Of a stretch of 64,000 bases of DNA, positions 1 to 14,200 are shown piece by piece (the first letter of the stretch is position 1; each line of letters opens with the position of its first letter). The stretch spans positions 2,609,001 to 2,673,000 of the forward strand of contig JASFXZ010000035.1 in the NCBI GenBank assembly GCA_032209605.1, in the 5' to 3' direction. The notes below the pieces were generated by a model. It saw only the letters and a list, made by a program, of their open reading frames with translations, ran no database searches and had not been told where the DNA came from. The stretch is from Mactromeris polynyma (lineage: Eukaryota > Mollusca > Bivalvia > Venerida > Mactridae). A program made the translations under genes and the position numbers.

Positions 1-1590
1 TATATGCATCCTGGTCCCTGTATATGCCCGTTGTCCCTGTATATGCATCCTGGTCCCTGTATATGCCCCTTGTCCCTGTATATGCCCCTTGTCCCTGGTT
101 ATGCATCCTGGTCCCTGTATATGCCCCTTGTCCCTGTATATGCCCCTTGTCACTGTATATGCCCCTTGTCCCTGTTTATGCCCCTTGTCCCTATATGTGC
201 CCCTTGTCCCTGGTTATGCATCCTGGTCCCTGTATATGCCCCTTGTCACTGTATATGCCCCTTGTCACTGTATATGCATCCTTGTCCCTGTATATGCATC
301 CTGGTCCATGTATATGCATCCTGGTCCCTGTATATGCCCGTTGTCCCTGTATATGCATCCTGGTCCCTGTATATGCCCCTTGTCCCTGTATATGCCCCTT
401 GTCCCTGGTTATGCATCCTGGTCCCTGTATATGCCCCTTGTCACTGTATATGCCATTTGTCCCTGTATGTGCCCCTTGTCCCTGTTTATGCCCCTTGTCC
501 CTGTATATGCATCCTGGTCCCTGTATATGCATCCTGGTCCCTGTATATGCCCGTTGTCCCTGTATATGCATCCTGGTCCCTGTATATGCCCCTTGTCCCT
601 GTATATGCCCCTTGTCTCTGTATATGCCCCTTGTCACTGTATATGCCCCTTGTCCCTGTTTATGCCCCTTGTCCCTATATATGCCCCTTGTCCCTGGTTA
701 TGCATCCTGGTCCCTGTATATGCCCCTTGTCACTGTATGTGCCCCTTGTCCCTGTTTATGCCCCTTGTCCCTGTGTATGCATCCTGGTCCCTGTATATGC
801 ATCCTTGTCCCTGTTTATGCCCCTTGTCCCTGTATATGCATCCTGGTCCCTGTATATGCCCCTTGTCCCTGTATATGCCCCTTGTCCCTGGTTATGCATC
901 CTGGTCCCTGTATATGCCCCTTGTCCCTGTATATGCCCCTTGCCACTGTATATGCCCCTTGTCCCTGTATGTGTCCCTTGTCCCTGTATATGCCCCTTGT
1001 CCCTGTATATGCCCCTTGCCACTGTATATGCCCCTTGTCCCGGTATGTGTCCCTTGTCCCTGTATATGCCCCTTGTCCCTGTATGTGCCCCTTGTCCCTG
1101 TATATGCCCCTTGTCCCTGTATGTGTCCCTTGTCCCTGTATATGCCCCTTGTCCCTGTATACGCCCCTTGTCCCTGTATATGCCCCTTGTCCCTCTATAT
1201 GCCCCTTGCCACTGTATATGCCCCTTGTCCCTGTATGTGTCCCTTGTCCCTGTATATGCCCCTTATCCCTGTATGTGCCCCTTGTCCCTGTATATGCCCC
1301 TTGTCCCTGTATGTGTCCCTTGTCCCTGTATATGCCCCTTGTCCCTGTATATGCCCCTTGCCACTGTATATGCCCCTTGTCCCTGTATGTGTCCCTTGTC
1401 CCTGTATATGCCCCTTGTCCCTGTATACGCCCCTTGTCCCTGTATATGCCCCTTGTCATTGTATTTGCCCCTTGTCCCTGTATGTGCCCCTTGTCCCTGT
1501 ATATGCCCCTTGTCCCTGTATGTGCCCCTTGTCCCTGTATATGCCCCTTGTCCCTGTATTTGCCCCTTGTCCCTGTATTTGCCCCTTGTG
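1..1590. repeat. 19/20-bp minisatellite, copy A
   Basis: About 80 tandem units of 19 bp (tatatgccccttgtccctg), mixed in the left half with a 20-bp variant carrying gcatcctgg. The array is cut by the window start. Because 19 leaves remainder 1 on division by 3 and the unit has no stop on the + strand, all three + frames stay open for 500 codons and give the same 19-residue pattern; this is not evidence of coding. The array lies in what should be the first intron of the SRCR/vWD gene. A sister array lies at 49815-51690 with the same right flank. Confidence 0.95.
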
Positions 1591-4500
1591 TATGTGACGA
1601 GCTCTTTATCTACTTAATCTCTCATTTAAGAAAGTGTATCAAAAATGATACAATAAAGTCATTTACTCACTCAGATATTCAAACTCAGATTCAGAAAAGT
1701 AAATTTTGACACTTGAGTACAAAGTGGTGTGTAATGTTAATAATTTCGTTAATACTTTTGAGATATGAGCGACATTTTTAGTTGGGTGGATGGACGGACT
1801 GGCGGACGGACAAGCGTAAATCTAGGTGTCCCGAACTCTGAAAACTGATAGTCATGTTGACGAAAGGTTTGCCTAATATTCTAGTCGATTCATAATATAC
1901 GAAACGTACGTATATTACAAGTAGACACTTCGAAGTCATTCCTTTTCATATAACGTTGCCTTATTTCCAGAACCCCGTAACTCAATTTTTGACGGTTTTG
2001 AGTATTTGGTATCGTTGAAATCGTCTTTCCAAGCTCTTTCAATCTGTACTACCTACATTGTTCTGTAACGCACATAACTTAAATAAAATGCAGTTCTATA
2101 ACCCCGTATGTAACAATTATCTCAAGAGGGTAAAACTTTAAAGTTGTTTTTCTCAAAAAGACGAAAAACAAGTTATGGGGTTATGGAAATATTGCGACGA
2201 TAAGTAAACACGTTTTGGTATGGTACATAAACATAAAATGTCGCTTTATATTTTAATCGCATAACACGAATTGCTATTAACAAGTATTTACCACTTTTAA
2301 TGTCACTTTGTACATTGTAATACGATATTGATATAGATATGTACATTCAAATCAACGAAATGCATAATTTGTGATATCGATAACAAGGTAGTGAGATTAA
2401 ACTCTCCTACATTTACATGTATGTATTAATACAACGAAGAAATCCGATCTGTTGAGAAATATAAACCCCATAAGATGGCGGTTTTGGAATATCAGTCAGT
2501 TTTATCAGTATTAACTTCCGGCTAACAACACACAACTCCCCGCGATAGATCGATCCGCAAACATGGCCGTGTTAGACATGATACGAAATAATATTTAAGA
2601 TGTATCGAATCGAATAAATTGATAAATTCATTCAACAATTTCTCGAGCCGAATTCACTTTAATGATAGATAAATTGCAAATACAGATATTCCATACGCAG
2701 TATTCTGTCGTTGGAGTAGAGAATAGAATAATGTAAAATCGCCTGGAAATACGGCACTATCATATTACAGAAGGTGCAGTAGTCTGGCTGTATTTTACGA
2801 AAGCCTGGGGGTGACATTAAGTACAGCTTCAAGAATTTAACTGCATTGGCATTTTAAGCACTATTCCCTGTTGACAGTATTGTAATTACAAGTATTAAAA
2901 TAGTCTGTATATAATGTTTATCTAATATTCAAAACATAGAATTGCTTTTACGACTTTATATTTAATCCACATTCCTTTATCAAGCTTACCGAGCACCCTT
3001 ATTACTTCCGATTTTGTCAAGCATGGAGTTTATTAATAAACAATGTGTAACAAACTAAATATTGTCAAGTGTTTATGATTAAAATAGCCTGTTTGACTTT
3101 CGTCTGTATTCGTGATTACCGCAATTCTAACCGCGCTTACGTGGATACGCCACTGGGCGCATTTATACATGGACGGTTAAATTGGACGTGGCAAAAAGTA
3201 GATATTTCGATGCTTGCTTTGGATTTGCGGTACTATAGACTGCTGGCCTGAGGCTGACAATCTATTTTAAAAGGTATATACCATGATGTTAAATGATATA
3301 ACAATTCATCCAAACATGTCCAACTTTCATTACGGTTGACAAGGGAGACAAATCGATGATAAGACCCCATGCTGGGAGATACTATAAAATATATCTACCC
3401 AGTCTTGTAATTCAGTGTGGGTGATAAATTTGAATGCTGCGATTATACAAGCAATTAATTAACATCGAGTGCGCTTTACGGGAAGAATTTGGGGGAAATG
3501 TGACTTTTTATAGAAAAGCCTAGAGATAAAATATTGGTGTGGTTAATTTAAGGGTGACAATAAATCGACTTTTAATCTGTAAAGGTGTGAAATTAAACAA
3601 AATTAAATAAAATGTTACAAAGTAAAACTTGATTACAATGAGTACATGTATAATTTTTTGGATGCTATTGTTTAACCTTATACTTAATAGTGAAAATAAT
3701 TCTATAAATAATGCAATTGTTTAGACAAACAAGTTTTAATAACAGTAAAACTTGATTACAATAAATAGAATGTTTGCGATGATATTGTTGAATTTTATAC
3801 TTTAAAGTGAAACTTATTAGATTAATACTATTAGTAATGTAGTGCAGATGTTGCAATTATCTAGACAAATAACCTGCATATCTTATTGATATTCATTTTA
3901 TAAGTTTTAGATTGTTTATGTAAAATTAAAGACTGACACCTGCAAATTAAACATTCTGGTGATACCTGGTGTCATATGTGTGAACGACAACATTATCTCT
4001 AAGGTGGTGACCAATTAACGATCTCTAGCAGGTGGGGTAATTGATAGTTTGTAATGTACTTTCACTAGATATTTGTCGGCGGTATCCTGATTTTTCTTTT
4101 TGTCTGACGGTACTACATTTCGCTATTATATATTGAGGAGTTAAAATACTAGCACCAATTAGCTTTTTTCTGCAAAAATGTAAAATCTCTTTAAAACACA
4201 GTAAACTCTCATGGAGTGTAGTCTATACATTTACTAGTTTATTTATATAACGAATGATTCAAACTAATTTATGAATCCGACTGTATGATGATAATTAATG
4301 AATTATATTAGTTCATGATATGTGTGGAAGATCAAATATACCCCACAAATATTTTAGAACTATTTGTCTGTACTATAATATATGTTATGTTCAATTTTAT
4401 GGGCCAGTATCTATATATTTGCTCTGAATTGAAACAAAATGTTTATCGCAATTGAAATTAAGTTGCTGCTAAATAAAATGCGAAATGGTGTTCTAGAAAT

Positions 4501-4799
4501 AATTTAGCGTATCCAGTATAACTATACACCTTAAACCATGGTCCAGCGAACAATAAAGCACGCCAGTTAGATTGAGATAATATCTTAAGTGACCACATGT
4601 GGAGATATGGCGCTGTGATTGATATACACATGCAGTTACAATATGAAATCGAAAGAGAAAAATGGAAATCATCAGGTTCAAAGTTAAAAAGCACCAAAAT
4701 GAAATAATTTATTTTTTATCAAATTTTACATATTTGTAAAGCTTAAGGAATGAAGATTGTAAATTCGCTTGCACAAATTTAGATTTCCTTTTATTACTG
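1591..4799 (+). repeat. Segmental duplication, copy A (uninterrupted)
   Basis: This stretch matches 51691-64000 in the same direction with only scattered substitutions and small indels, once two large insertions in copy B are removed (53301-60453 and 61275-63183). Copy A therefore preserves the empty target site of both insertions, at 3180-3183 (AATT) and near 3991 (ATTATCTC). No gene is recognised inside. Short open frames such as 3665-3856 (-) recur in copy B, but look like chance frames in AT-rich DNA. It probably belongs to the first intron of the gene that continues at 6045. Confidence 0.9.
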
Positions 4800-5071
4800 A
4801 GATATTGGGTTTTAAACATGACCAGTCGGTTTTTTCCCTTCTTTGTTTATATAGCCATGGTTCGTGTCTTCAAAGTTAAAAAGGACCAAAATGTTATTTC
4901 ACAATATTTCTGGAAAACGAAATATGTATTGCAGAAATATTAAATTTTTCAAAACTGTTTGCACAATTTTGATATCTCAATTCGTTGTTGAGATATTAAC
5001 GATTTCCCACAATTCCCATGTATTTTCCTCATACCCACGTTATCGACGTTGGCTAATCGAGGCGCAATGAA

Positions 5072-5605
5072 AGTTGGGTATGTAAACCAAATTGGGTCAC
5101 GAATGTGAAATTTATCCTAGAAAATCTAGGCTTCAATGATGTATGGTTGTATCAGGGACTTTGAAACCCAGAAATGTTTATGAGTATTGTGAAACAAAAG
5201 TTAAGTGACAACTTTGTGCAATTATGGAATAATCAATTAAGTAATTCTTCTAGAGCATCAACATACACATTATTTGCTTATTTTAACTTTAAAACGTATC
5301 TTGACAAAATTAATATTATTAAATATAGATTTGCTTCGACTAGATTAAGAGTATCAAGCCATAGACTGGAAATTGAAACGGGAAGATGGAATAAACCAAA
5401 TGCTATACCACGATCAGAAAGAAAATGTCAACTATGTAACGTTTTAGAAGACGAATTTCATTTTATATTAGAATGTCCTTTACATCATGAATACAGACAA
5501 CTATATATTAAAAATACTTTTGGAGAAGACCAAATATTCTCAAATTCTCCGAACTGTTTACGTCGGATAACACAAAGGAATATTACAAAAAACATCAGTT
5601 TTTAA
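5072..5605 (+). mobile_element. Non-LTR retrotransposon (LINE) 3' coding remnant
   Basis: The frame reads the usual C-terminal end of LINE ORF2: a VWLYQG-type segment, then SSRASTYTLF, LRVSSHRLEIETGRW, and a Cys-His module CQLCNVLEDEFHFILECP. This pattern is typical of mollusc LINE C-termini downstream of the reverse transcriptase. A TGA at 5162-5164 breaks the frame, so only 143 residues remain open after it. No reverse transcriptase or endonuclease is present upstream, so this is a 5'-truncated dead copy. AT-rich sequence to about 5750 may be its 3' tail. LINE identity is fairly sure; the clade is not. Confidence 0.75.
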
Positions 5606-6044
5606 TTGTTTATGTACAGAAGTATTTTTTTCGATGTTAGTTACATGCTGTATGACGCATTACCTGTTTAACTGTATTACTTGAAGTCATACTTACTCTG
5701 TTTTTATATGTATCATAAATGTAACTAATAGGAGACAAAAAACAACACTTTTCTCCGTACTACATATGTAACCAAACTAATACACATTCAGTAAAATATA
5801 TTGCAACATTTTGTTAGTTTGGTAATTTATGTGCATTATTAATATTTTCATTTGTACATTGATCCGAAAGTATTTATTTAAAACTGTGTTAATATTTGCA
5901 TGTATGCTCATGGGCAATATTGCCTTTTGCAATAAACATATCATTATATACGATATAACGATATTCGGATACAACGACAGACATTTTACGGTCCCCTGAA
6001 TATTGTTATAAGCGGAGTTTACTGTATGTATCTCAATATGACAG
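5606..6044. other. Non-coding, end of intron before SRCR exon
   Basis: No coding signal was seen. The stretch ends in the acceptor tatctcaatatgacag immediately before the exon at 6045. Confidence 0.6.
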
Positions 6045-8225
6045 GGGAGAATGACGAGCCATGTGAAAGGATACGACTTGTTGACGGTCCTAGTGAAAAC
6101 AGTGGACATGTTGAAGTTTACCATGACAACGAATGGCGACCCATCTGTGGATTAACGCATTCAGGTGAAACTATTGACCATTGGAATACTATGGAGACCG
6201 AGGCTGTTGTTGTTTGTAGACAACTTGGATATTCGTAAGTTTGTCTTAATCACTATTTCTTTATTTTTAAAGCGGCATTGTTTTTTGTTATGTAATTAAT
6301 TTATGTGAAAAAGTGTTTTACATATTTGAAATGACATATTTTATAATTAACATGAATTAAGACATCTAACTCATGCAATTCTTCGAATATTACTTTTTTA
6401 AAGCGGCATTGCATTTTTGTTTTTGTAATTAATTTATGTAAAAAAGCGTTTTGTCTATTTGTCTTTATTTTAAATTCCATTTCCCTATCACTAATATATA
6501 AGATTTGTTAAATTATTACCTACATTTTCCGGTTGACTTTACATTAAGTTATGGATTGATATTTTCTGGTTATTTGACATTCTGATATTAGTAATTTAGT
6601 TACTGGGAACAAGGTCAGTATAAGACTGCTTGTTCCTTCGTGCTGGATTATACACAGTGGGCAAGTTTTATCAACGTTCTTCCGCACGAAAATTTCGTAA
6701 GATTTTCTAACGACGTTCTTACGATCTCAAGAGCGTTTTATCAAATTTTCGTACTCATGCAGTCGCTACGAATTCGTAAGTTTTTAACGAAAATGCTGCG
6801 AATGATTATAGGCATTCGTAACGTTCGTAACACAAATCATATTAATATTTCACATTAATCAACAACAGTTATGAATTTTTTTATCCATTCATCTACATCA
6901 TATCACATGAAATTGTCTGGCATTTCTGTAAAATATCAATGAATATATATATTAATAAGTATTTATAGTTATCTTCTAAGTATAAGATGATTCCATACAT
7001 ACTAGCTGATACAGTAGTCAATCAAACTTATATAATCAGTCTCAAAGCAAAACTACTGACAACCAAAAAGTTATTAGATGGTGGAATAATTAGTGTGTAT
7101 GTGACATTGTACATGGAATTAAAATGTATGGTTTACATTTAAAGAACATAATCAACTATGTCATACAACCTTTTAAATTGAATATATTTATTTGATTACT
7201 GCTAAGCCTAATTTTAAACTGTTAAGACATGAACTGGATGAAGATAAATTATTATCATTTTACAGTGTAATGGTTTGTTTGATTGTTACTATTTATATTA
7301 TGAACTCTTATAAATCATTAGAATTACAGTGGTTGTGACTTTAAGCAGCACTTCACATTTTCTTTAACAATAGTCTGCATCATTAACATCACCAGCTGAA
7401 TGACATCCTCAATGACATTTGACTGCAAAATAAAATATTAAATCCTCAATAAATTAAATATTCTAGTTCAAACTCAATAAAATAATAAATTATTTAAGCA
7501 AGTTTTTATTCTTCTGAGCTAGAATACCACGCAATATACTAGTTCTTTAACTGTGTAGTAATGATTAGTTACTGCCTACTTAGGCCATTTACGTATATAT
7601 GTTGGAAATCAAGGACCATATAGCGATTAAGTGTGCTGTTGGCTGGCTGTTAAATCGATTTAAACCCCAATGTTCTCATAGTTATTCCTTGCGAGTCTGG
7701 TTCCTTACGTATGTACCCTTGAGCTTCATCAAGTGCCTTATGTTTTATGGATTGTTGAATACCCGGAGGTCTGTGTAGGTAGGCAATGTCTTATGTATAT
7801 GACGTTCCCTGTAGCGACTTCTCCTCTCTCTTTTACATATTTGAAATGACATATTTGCTGACGAAACTATTTTAAATTCGCCATATTTGAATTAATTTGC
7901 AATAATTAAGACATTTAACTCCTTAGATTAATTCTAGGAAGACTTTTAGGTAAACTGACCATCACATACAAGTATAGCATAACTAGTAGTCATAATGTTT
8001 AGCCACAAAATCAATAACAGCAATATATTTTCAGGGACGGTGTTTCATGGTATGAAATGTACTCTTATTTTGGAAACAGAGATAATCCGAACTTCTGGTT
8101 AGATTATCTTGTTTGTGTGGGGAATGAATCGTCTTTAGAGGAATGCGATCACACAGGATGGGGCTATCACGCATGTGATGGTAGTTTTCTATTCGGCATC
8201 AATTGTACCGGACCCCGAACATGTG
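6045..8225 (+). CDS. SRCR domain, exons 6045-6234 and 8035-8225
   Basis: The two exons join as TC|G (Ser) and give one scavenger receptor cysteine-rich domain. Seen motifs: IRLVDGPSENSGHVEVYHDN, EWRPICG, EAVVVCRQLGYS, then FWLDYLVCVGNESSLEEC and the closing INC. This matches the SRCR order RLV.G...G.VEV...W..IC, VVCRQLGY, CxGxExxLxxC. SRCR domains bind polyanions, microbes or proteins outside the cell. The domain is split once, after GYS. The 1.8-kb intron between holds the 3' part of an interspersed repeat (7620-7835) and an AT-rich stretch with many ttcgtaa motifs (6640-6860). Confidence 0.9.
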
Positions 8226-11200
8226 GTAAGCTATCTCGTTCCGCCTTTACTCGGAAACACATGGTTATATAAACATGATTCTAATGGAGACACATACATG
8301 TAGTATCGTCATCATCTTCGCAGGATTTTCCATTTAAACAACCATTTCACTAAACATTATACAGTCGAAACTCGTTTAATCGATAACCTTTTATCCGAAT
8401 ACTCGGTATTATCCGAAATAAATATCAGGCCCGATATATCTTCTTTTGCACGAAATGAAATGGGCATTTCGATACCATGTATTATTCCAAATAAAATTTC
8501 GGACCCGATGGATTCAAATGAACGAAGACCGGCTGTAATTAATAATATTAGGGATGTCAACGAATATTCGGATACCAAAATTGCATTTCGTTGTCATCCC
8601 TAGTAATTATATTTTTAAATACCAAAACACAAATTACATCATAAATGTGATACTACTCTAGGACTTTGACAATCAAGTAAATTAAAAAAACCAATAAAAA
8701 TAACACAATTAAAGCAACGCAATCTGTTTGAAAATTGTACGTGTGTCACAAATATAAATTAGCCCAAGGCAGGTAAATCCTATCAATAATACGGAAAGTA
8801 ACGCAGCGGTTGTTCCTCTTTGGAAGAAGTCCCACAGCAAACTCTATAAGCAGGTTCACAGTACCTGTGTAGTAGAAATCATACCTGGTCAATAAGAATC
8901 GATAAGTTAGTTGTTCAAAACATGTTAAATAAGATCTATGACGTAAGTTATTTGTTCGAAAAATGATAAATTAGATTTATGACGTAAGGTAGTTGAATTA
9001 TGAATTATGAATTATATCTAGGACGATTGCTAGGTGTTCAACACTTTGGTCTCATGCTTACCAACTTCTGTAAAAGATGCGAAGAACCGAACACAACTTC
9101 ATAGATCATTATATATTTAAAACAGCAATAACTAATTTCTATTTACAGTACCGACGGTCAAACCAAATCTCAAGTACACAGAGACCGTGAATAATGCGGG
9201 AGTAGTCACTTACACTCCACAATTGGAGTTTCTCTGCGTATTTACGATGGACGTGAACGTAACCTACAACGTCACATGGTTAGCGCTTATTACTTTACAC
9301 TACTAGTACTATTCGTCATGAAGTGATTTCTATAAATATAACGAGCGCCGGTTATAATTTAAAATTACAATGGAATTGTTTACGGAATAATGTAACACAT
9401 GGACTACTTTACATCAGTAACCTCAGGAGATTGTCACGAGTTCTTTCCCTTTATCCCATCTAGAGTGTTCTCCCTTTGCCCTTTCTATTGAATATGTATA
9501 TATCCTGCAAGGGGTCAAACGCCTTTAAAACATAAACTCTTTCCGCGGCCGAAATCGCGATTCAAACATCAGGATTCTACGCATGAATAATTTATCTTTC
9601 AAATGACACCTACGTTATGTCAGTCGGTCATAAATTTGCAAAGCTTTCCCCAGAAATGCATCAATATTCGCGCAAAGGGAAGATAACTCTAGAATGGATA
9701 AAGTGAAAAAACTCGTGACAATGTCAAGTGTTTGTAAAAATAGCGACAAGGAGATTTTTTGGTACACCAACTAACGACTAGTCGATTTCTAAATCAAATT
9801 CAATTAACACCGACTATACGCGCCACGTAAACGTGGTAAAGGAGTATTTATAGATTGTCACGAGCTATTTCCCTTTATCAATTCTGGAGTTCTCTCCCTT
9901 TATCCCTTCTATAGTATATGCATATATAGCACACGGAGTCTAGCGCTTTTTCAAACCTGACCTCTTTCCGTGTCCGAAAGCATACTTCAAACATCAAAAT
10001 ATATCCAAGATAATGCACCACATTTTACGCGTAAGAATATTTCATCTTTCAAATGACAACAGAGTTATCAATGATATCAGTGACCAATCAGATACTAGTT
10101 CTCATTCGTGGCTCTGCGTGACGTCGTATGACGTCGTATGACTCTGTGTGACGTCATATAAAGGAAATTCCCGTGGATTCCAAAAATGGAGCCCAATCAG
10201 CGTAGAAATCGAAATCAGCTACCTGCAAATTAATATTTTGACGTGTGTAAATACCTTCAGGTGCATAGGGTAGTTTTAAGACTGTTTCAATGAAAAATGT
10301 ACATTTTATCATCTATCTGGCAGTTCTAAGCGATCGAAAATTATTGTCTTCATGTGTTACATATGCGCATTTTGATGCATTTCCGAGGAAAAACTTCGCC
10401 AATTCTTGACTGACGTGCATAAGTAGGTGTCATTTGGAAAAAACGAGAGAGAATAAGTTGCTACAGGGAAAGCTACATACATAAGACAGTGCCTCCCAAC
10501 ACAGACCTCCGGGAAAACAGCAATCTATAAAACATTAGGCACTTGAGGAGGTTAAAGGGTAAATACGTTAAGGAACAGAGGCGCAATGAATGCAAGGAAT
10601 GGGAATGAGGAATAACTATGAGAATCAAAGAGGACAGTGAAGGAGGGGGGGGGGGATTAGTGGATGGAAAAGATCACAGGACAAGTCAAGACAGCTGGCA
10701 ACAATAGGCGGAAAATGGACAGGAAATAACCTGAACATTATATAAAGTGAAAGACTTGCACGTGGGAAAAGGGGAAATATAACATACATTAAAAACACAA
10801 AAAAAAATAATAACCATACAGCGAATTACAGCCTTGGAACTGTCAGTAAAAATAAATCGGTTTAAATCAATTTAACAGCTAGCTAACCTCACACGTAATC
10901 GCAATGGAAGACTAATTATGCCTTCTTCGAATTATTGTGTATTTCGTAGATATATATTGATGCCTGAAGTGCGATTTTATTCACGGAAAGAGGTCAGACA
11001 CCTTTTACTATATATACTCAAATTTTAGGTATATTGACGATAGCCTGTTGGTAACAAAAGGCCCATCATCCCTCACGGAAAATTTGACAATCACAGAACA
11101 CCAGCTAAGTAGAACATCTCTTGGGTTTCAGGTACGTTAAGAAGCTATATATTAAATGTTTTAATAACATCACTTAACTTGAATATCAAAATCGAGCAGA

Positions 11201-14200
11201 GTAGTCTGTGTAGGTATTCCACTGCAAGGTATCCGATTTAAATACATATTTGAAGCGCTGCTATGGGATTTACAACCTCATCTGTAAGTGACGTCATTTC
11301 AAGAACGTGTGATGTCACTATTTGCAAGCAGAAAAGAATACTATTTTGGCATTTGGGGCAAATATTGCTTACTGTCAGAACATGATGACGTCACATACGA
11401 CGTTTCCTGGAAATGACGTCACTTAAAGAAGAGGTTGAAATCGTACAGCGGCGCTCATTTAATGATCTACTTTTCAGAAATATTAAAGCGGAATGACCTT
11501 TTTACATAGTTAAGGTATGTTTAAATACATGTGCACCTGTTAGTTTATCACAGAGTCTTTTTTTCTTTTATTGACATTTTTATCTTTATATGTTATCGAA
11601 TATGACATTTGAATAATATAATGTTTTGAGCGTATTATAATGTGTATTATAACATCGCGCCACAAGTACGCGTGCACCTGTGATGTGGAGAAGTTATTGT
11701 TAGTTTATCACAGAGGACTAGGCAATGAATCTTTGCTTGGGCAGTGATTACGTTGAATGAATTGTATTGCCGGTTATCAAAGTACTATATGTACTGACGA
11801 TTTCACTTTCAGTTGAAATGTGTTGCACTGAAACATGAAGCGGGGAATAACGAGAGCATGACCAGTCCTATGTATCATGTAGGATTCCAGGCAGGTGTCT
11901 TATACAAAGTTTCTTGATATTCACTTGATGAAAAACATACTGATCCAATGTAATAACCCACCAGTACTAAGTCGGAGGTCACTTATTTCGGATGCATTAT
12001 CTTCGACCAAATTGCTAATACGCCTCACCCAGGGTTAGAACTCACGACCTCAGCTGATTGGCTGGGCACTAGGGTACTACCAGCTATATCAACAGCGGCG
12101 CTGAAAGATCGGTTTTGGGCACTTGGTTAATTACAACCATGGCAGCTATGTCAGCAGCTGGATTGAAACGTCGGGTATGAGCACTTTGATATGTGGTTCA
12201 CAAACTTATTTATAGAATTATATAGTCATACAAGAAAATATTGTACTATAATCTATGACAACAGCCTATGTCTGGATGAGCATGTCTGTTTTGTGGAAAA
12301 TCAAAACAAGTATTTTCACGAGTGGGTACGAGTGAAAATTTAGGTCACGAGATGCAACTTGATAAGATTTTTCACCGAAATAGAAACTTTGTGTTTCAAA
12401 AAGGCTTTTTTTACTAGGTTTTAGATCATGACGTCATGCACTGAGTGCTAACGCTCCTCGTGACGTCATATGACATATTGTCCCGCTGAAGTTAATCTTC
12501 CAATTTTTGACCAACCAAATGTCGACCTCGAAGCGGGCTTTTTGAAATCTGACCCATTATATTTTCACTTAAGAGGCACCAACCGGGGTTTTCGTAAGAT
12601 GTGTGTTCGTTATAGCAGTTCAAATTTTGCCGGAAAAAGTTAATGTGTTTAAGCATGTATAAAATGCAATTTATTATAACTTTCCAGTTCACCACTGGAC
12701 ATCATGAACTAATGATATTGTTGTTATTGACGAAAGACTCGTGGTGACATTCACTTAAATCTTGAATTCGTGAAATTGAAATATTGAATTCTTGAAGTAG
12801 AAATCGTGCATTCACAATTTCAAGATTATGATTTCGAGACGACTTCACGAAATCACGATTTCAACTTATTGAAATAATGAAGTGTGAGTCACTACCAGTC
12901 TGTCGTACTTATTATATACAGTTCTTTTTTATGTATACAAAGATTGTTGAAGAAAATGTTACTGTGAACAAGTTAAGCTACAGCTTTGTCACAGTTCGAC
13001 TGACAGTGCCAATGGGGTGCATATACAACAGCGCTGGCACCATGTCATGTGATACGACGCTGGTTCTGTTCCAAAAGATAAATGTTGTTAAGAAGTCAGA
13101 CGTTTTTTGTTATACAAAAGTTTTGGCTGTCAATGCTGATGACATTCAAAGCTGTACACATTCGATAACGGTATGTAACTCTTAAAGATTGTAGATAGAC
13201 CACCTCAATAATAAGACCAACTCACAATTAAGAACACAATATCCCAGTCCATTATCCCTATTTTGCTCTTTATTTAACCTCAATATTAAGATCACTTCAA
13301 TTATCAGTTTTTAAGAGTCCCAATGGTTGTCATATCATTGAGGATTTACTGTATTACCGTTATGCACTAATCCACCGCCTTGTATGTTTTTTAAATGTGG
13401 AAATGAATGTTTGGAATGAAACAAGGACATGTGGTTAGAGGGCATACTGGTTCCACTTTTGTTAATTTTGTATTTAAGTCCTAAACAGTACGGCGATCAG
13501 TTGACCAACATACAGTGCTCCTGGATTACCAACCTGCTACTCCGCAAGCAGAGTTCAGAGGTGGAGGACAAATGACGTTGAATGTGTTTTGGAAACAATA
13601 CAGCTTCTGAAGTTTAACAAAACTGCAACTTTTATATCTTAGATGATATCGGTGTTCTATTTTATGGTCTTTACTAAAACACGGAACGGAACTGTTCCGT
13701 TTATAACCATATCGCATGTTCCGTTTTTTAATGTTCCGTATGTTCCGTTTATAACCATATCGCATGTTCCGTTTTTTAATGTTCCGTATGTTCCGTTTAT
13801 AACCATATCGCATGTTCCATTTTTTAACGTTCCGTATGTTCCGTTTATAACCATATCGCATGTTCCGTTTTTTAATGTTCCGTATGTTCCGTTTATAACC
13901 ATATCGCATGTTCCGTTTTTTAATGTTCCGTATGTTCCGTTTATAACCATATCGCACATGCCTTTGTTTACGGTTTTGTATGTTCCGTGTTTTAGTAATG
14001 GACCATTTAGTATATTTCTGATTCATTTAGCCCGTTAAAGCTGATGAAGCCTGGGACTCCCAGAAAACATACAAGTTTCGAATATGGACACGTGATAGGA
14101 ACTATGACGACGATAAACAATTTACGTTATGGTTGTATGTTTCAAACGACACAAGCGTCCAAACACATCCTATATGGAAGGGATACAAAGAGAACATAAG

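Noticed and set aside
4..1709. Three overlapping Cys/Pro-rich frames of over 500 codons
   Set aside because: All three frames read the same 19-residue period because the unit is 19 bp and lacks stops. No signal peptide, splice sites or domain.
10110..10160. Cluster of tgacgtcgtatgacgtcgtatg as a separate regulatory site
   Set aside because: Only a short tandem of tgacgtcgta with one perfect TGACGTCA-like end; no arms of the CRE MITE family and no promoter nearby.
13643..14038. Frame running from the 48-bp repeat into the exon at 14031
   Set aside because: The frame differs from the phase-0 exon frame (PVKADEAWDS), and a good acceptor separates them.
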